A stretch of DNA of 41,271 bases from Alphaproteobacteria bacterium. Lineage in GTDB: Bacteria; Pseudomonadota; Alphaproteobacteria; RF32; CAG-239. How positions within the stretch are numbered: the stretch's first letter is position 1; every line of letters begins with the position of its first letter. This document shows, in pieces, positions 41,017-41,271 of the stretch. The stretch is from the NCBI GenBank assembly GCA_017626035.1, contig JAGAJR010000016.1, positions 1-41,271 on the forward strand. The letters are read 5' to 3'. The notes under the pieces are model-generated. The model was given only the letters and a program-made list of their open reading frames with translations. It did not search any database and was not told the DNA's origin. The position numbers and the translations under genes were made by a program.

Positions 41017-41271
41017 TTAGTTTCTCGGCCAGCCCAAAACTTGAGAGACAACAACTTTCTTATGGGCAGGAAGTTTTAATTCCCGAGCCATATCATCTTT
41101 ATCAAAAAAAGCACGAACAACGGTACCCATACCGGTTGCCGCCGCATAAAGCCCGACATTTTGGTAAGCTGAACCGGCATGCATTCCGGCAGTCATATCT
41201 TCTTGTCCGGAAACATAAATCAGAACCATTGCCGCATCTAAAACATAATCCTGTTTAGCTGTCAGGAAACG
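41017..41271 (-). CDS. Nitroreductase-family protein (C-terminal part, cut by window edge)
   Basis: The frame is open to the window edge, so the start is outside; 84 codons of the carboxyl end are visible. The segment QDYVLDAAMVLIYVSGQ and the run HAGSAYQNVGLYAAATGMGT are typical of the SagB/nitroreductase fold, where the glycine-rich part contributes to FMN binding. It ends VVVSQVLGWPRN, like the usual P-x-G closing. It is upstream of, and coupled to, the MFS gene. The reaction (FMN-dependent reduction) is general; the substrate is unknown. Confidence 0.85.
   Translation of the reverse strand, partial: RFLTAKQDYVLDAAMVLIYVSGQEDMTAGMHAGSAYQNVGLYAAATGMGTVVRAFFDKDDMARELKLPAHKKVVVSQVLGWPRN

Noticed and set aside
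1-41271. CRISPR array, insertion sequence or rRNA
   Set aside because: No regularly spaced repeats, transposase-like frame or rRNA sequence is visible.

Overview
The window looks like ordinary chromosome from a moderately AT-rich alphaproteobacterium. The evidence is a YejA/YejB importer pair, an IHF-beta/LapA pair, DnaK and DnaJ, AccA and AccD, a two-subunit topoisomerase IV, RpsB/Tsf, and many YejA/RmuC/FeoB-type proteins with alphaproteobacterial flavour. The general character resembles uncultured, host-associated (gut-type) Rhodospirillales-like lineages, but that placement is inference; no rRNA gene is present. There is no phage, insertion sequence or CRISPR array. Several housekeeping promoters share an unusual -35 core, TTGC, 17 bases from a TATNNT-like -10.

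Layout. 1-5741: the start of a secreted protein (minus, cut by the edge), a low-molecular-weight tyrosine phosphatase translationally coupled to a Lon-family protease, a TPR protein, and a membrane protein whose C-terminal half looks like a decayed endonuclease/exonuclease/phosphatase domain. 5742-11569: a membrane coiled-coil/TPR-like protein facing an operon of an unknown membrane protein, yejA and yejB (yejE and yejF are absent here). 11743-15640: a plus-strand run accA-rmuC-ihfB-lapA-accD. 15751-19440: a thymidine/AMP-phosphorylase-like gene, then dnaK with a structured 3' UTR. 19493-24286: a minus-strand gene for a 1597-residue protein of unknown family, wedged between dnaK and dnaJ. 25672-27578: a two-gene operon encoding an unknown protein and a membrane-anchored GH108-like muramidase. 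27704-29537: tsf and rpsB, with a structured leader. 29864-32322: parE and an acetyltransferase. 32381-34365: two small membrane proteins and a lipoprotein with an OmpA-like tail. 34616-34924: tRNA-Arg(ACG) followed by a duplicated trailer. 34929-36690: a methyltransferase, a hexapeptide acyltransferase and an unknown protein. 36693-39062: a FeoA-FeoB fusion. 39185-41271: a DUF805 protein, tRNA-Ser(GGA), an MFS transporter and the end of a nitroreductase.

How the parts fit together. Most genes serve fatty-acid synthesis (AccA, AccD), protein quality control (Lon-like, DnaK, DnaJ), translation (S2, EF-Ts, tRNAs), DNA topology and packaging (ParE, IHF-beta, RmuC) and uptake (YejAB, FeoAB, MFS). 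dnaK and dnaJ both have heat-shock-type promoter candidates with the same spacing.

The least explained section is 19493-27578. The giant membrane protein has two internally duplicated cassettes. The neighbouring membrane-anchored cell-wall hydrolase with its coupled small partner has a similar promoter and ribosome-binding leader. Together they are the best candidate for an undescribed envelope system, but a functional link between them is only inferred from position and similar control regions.
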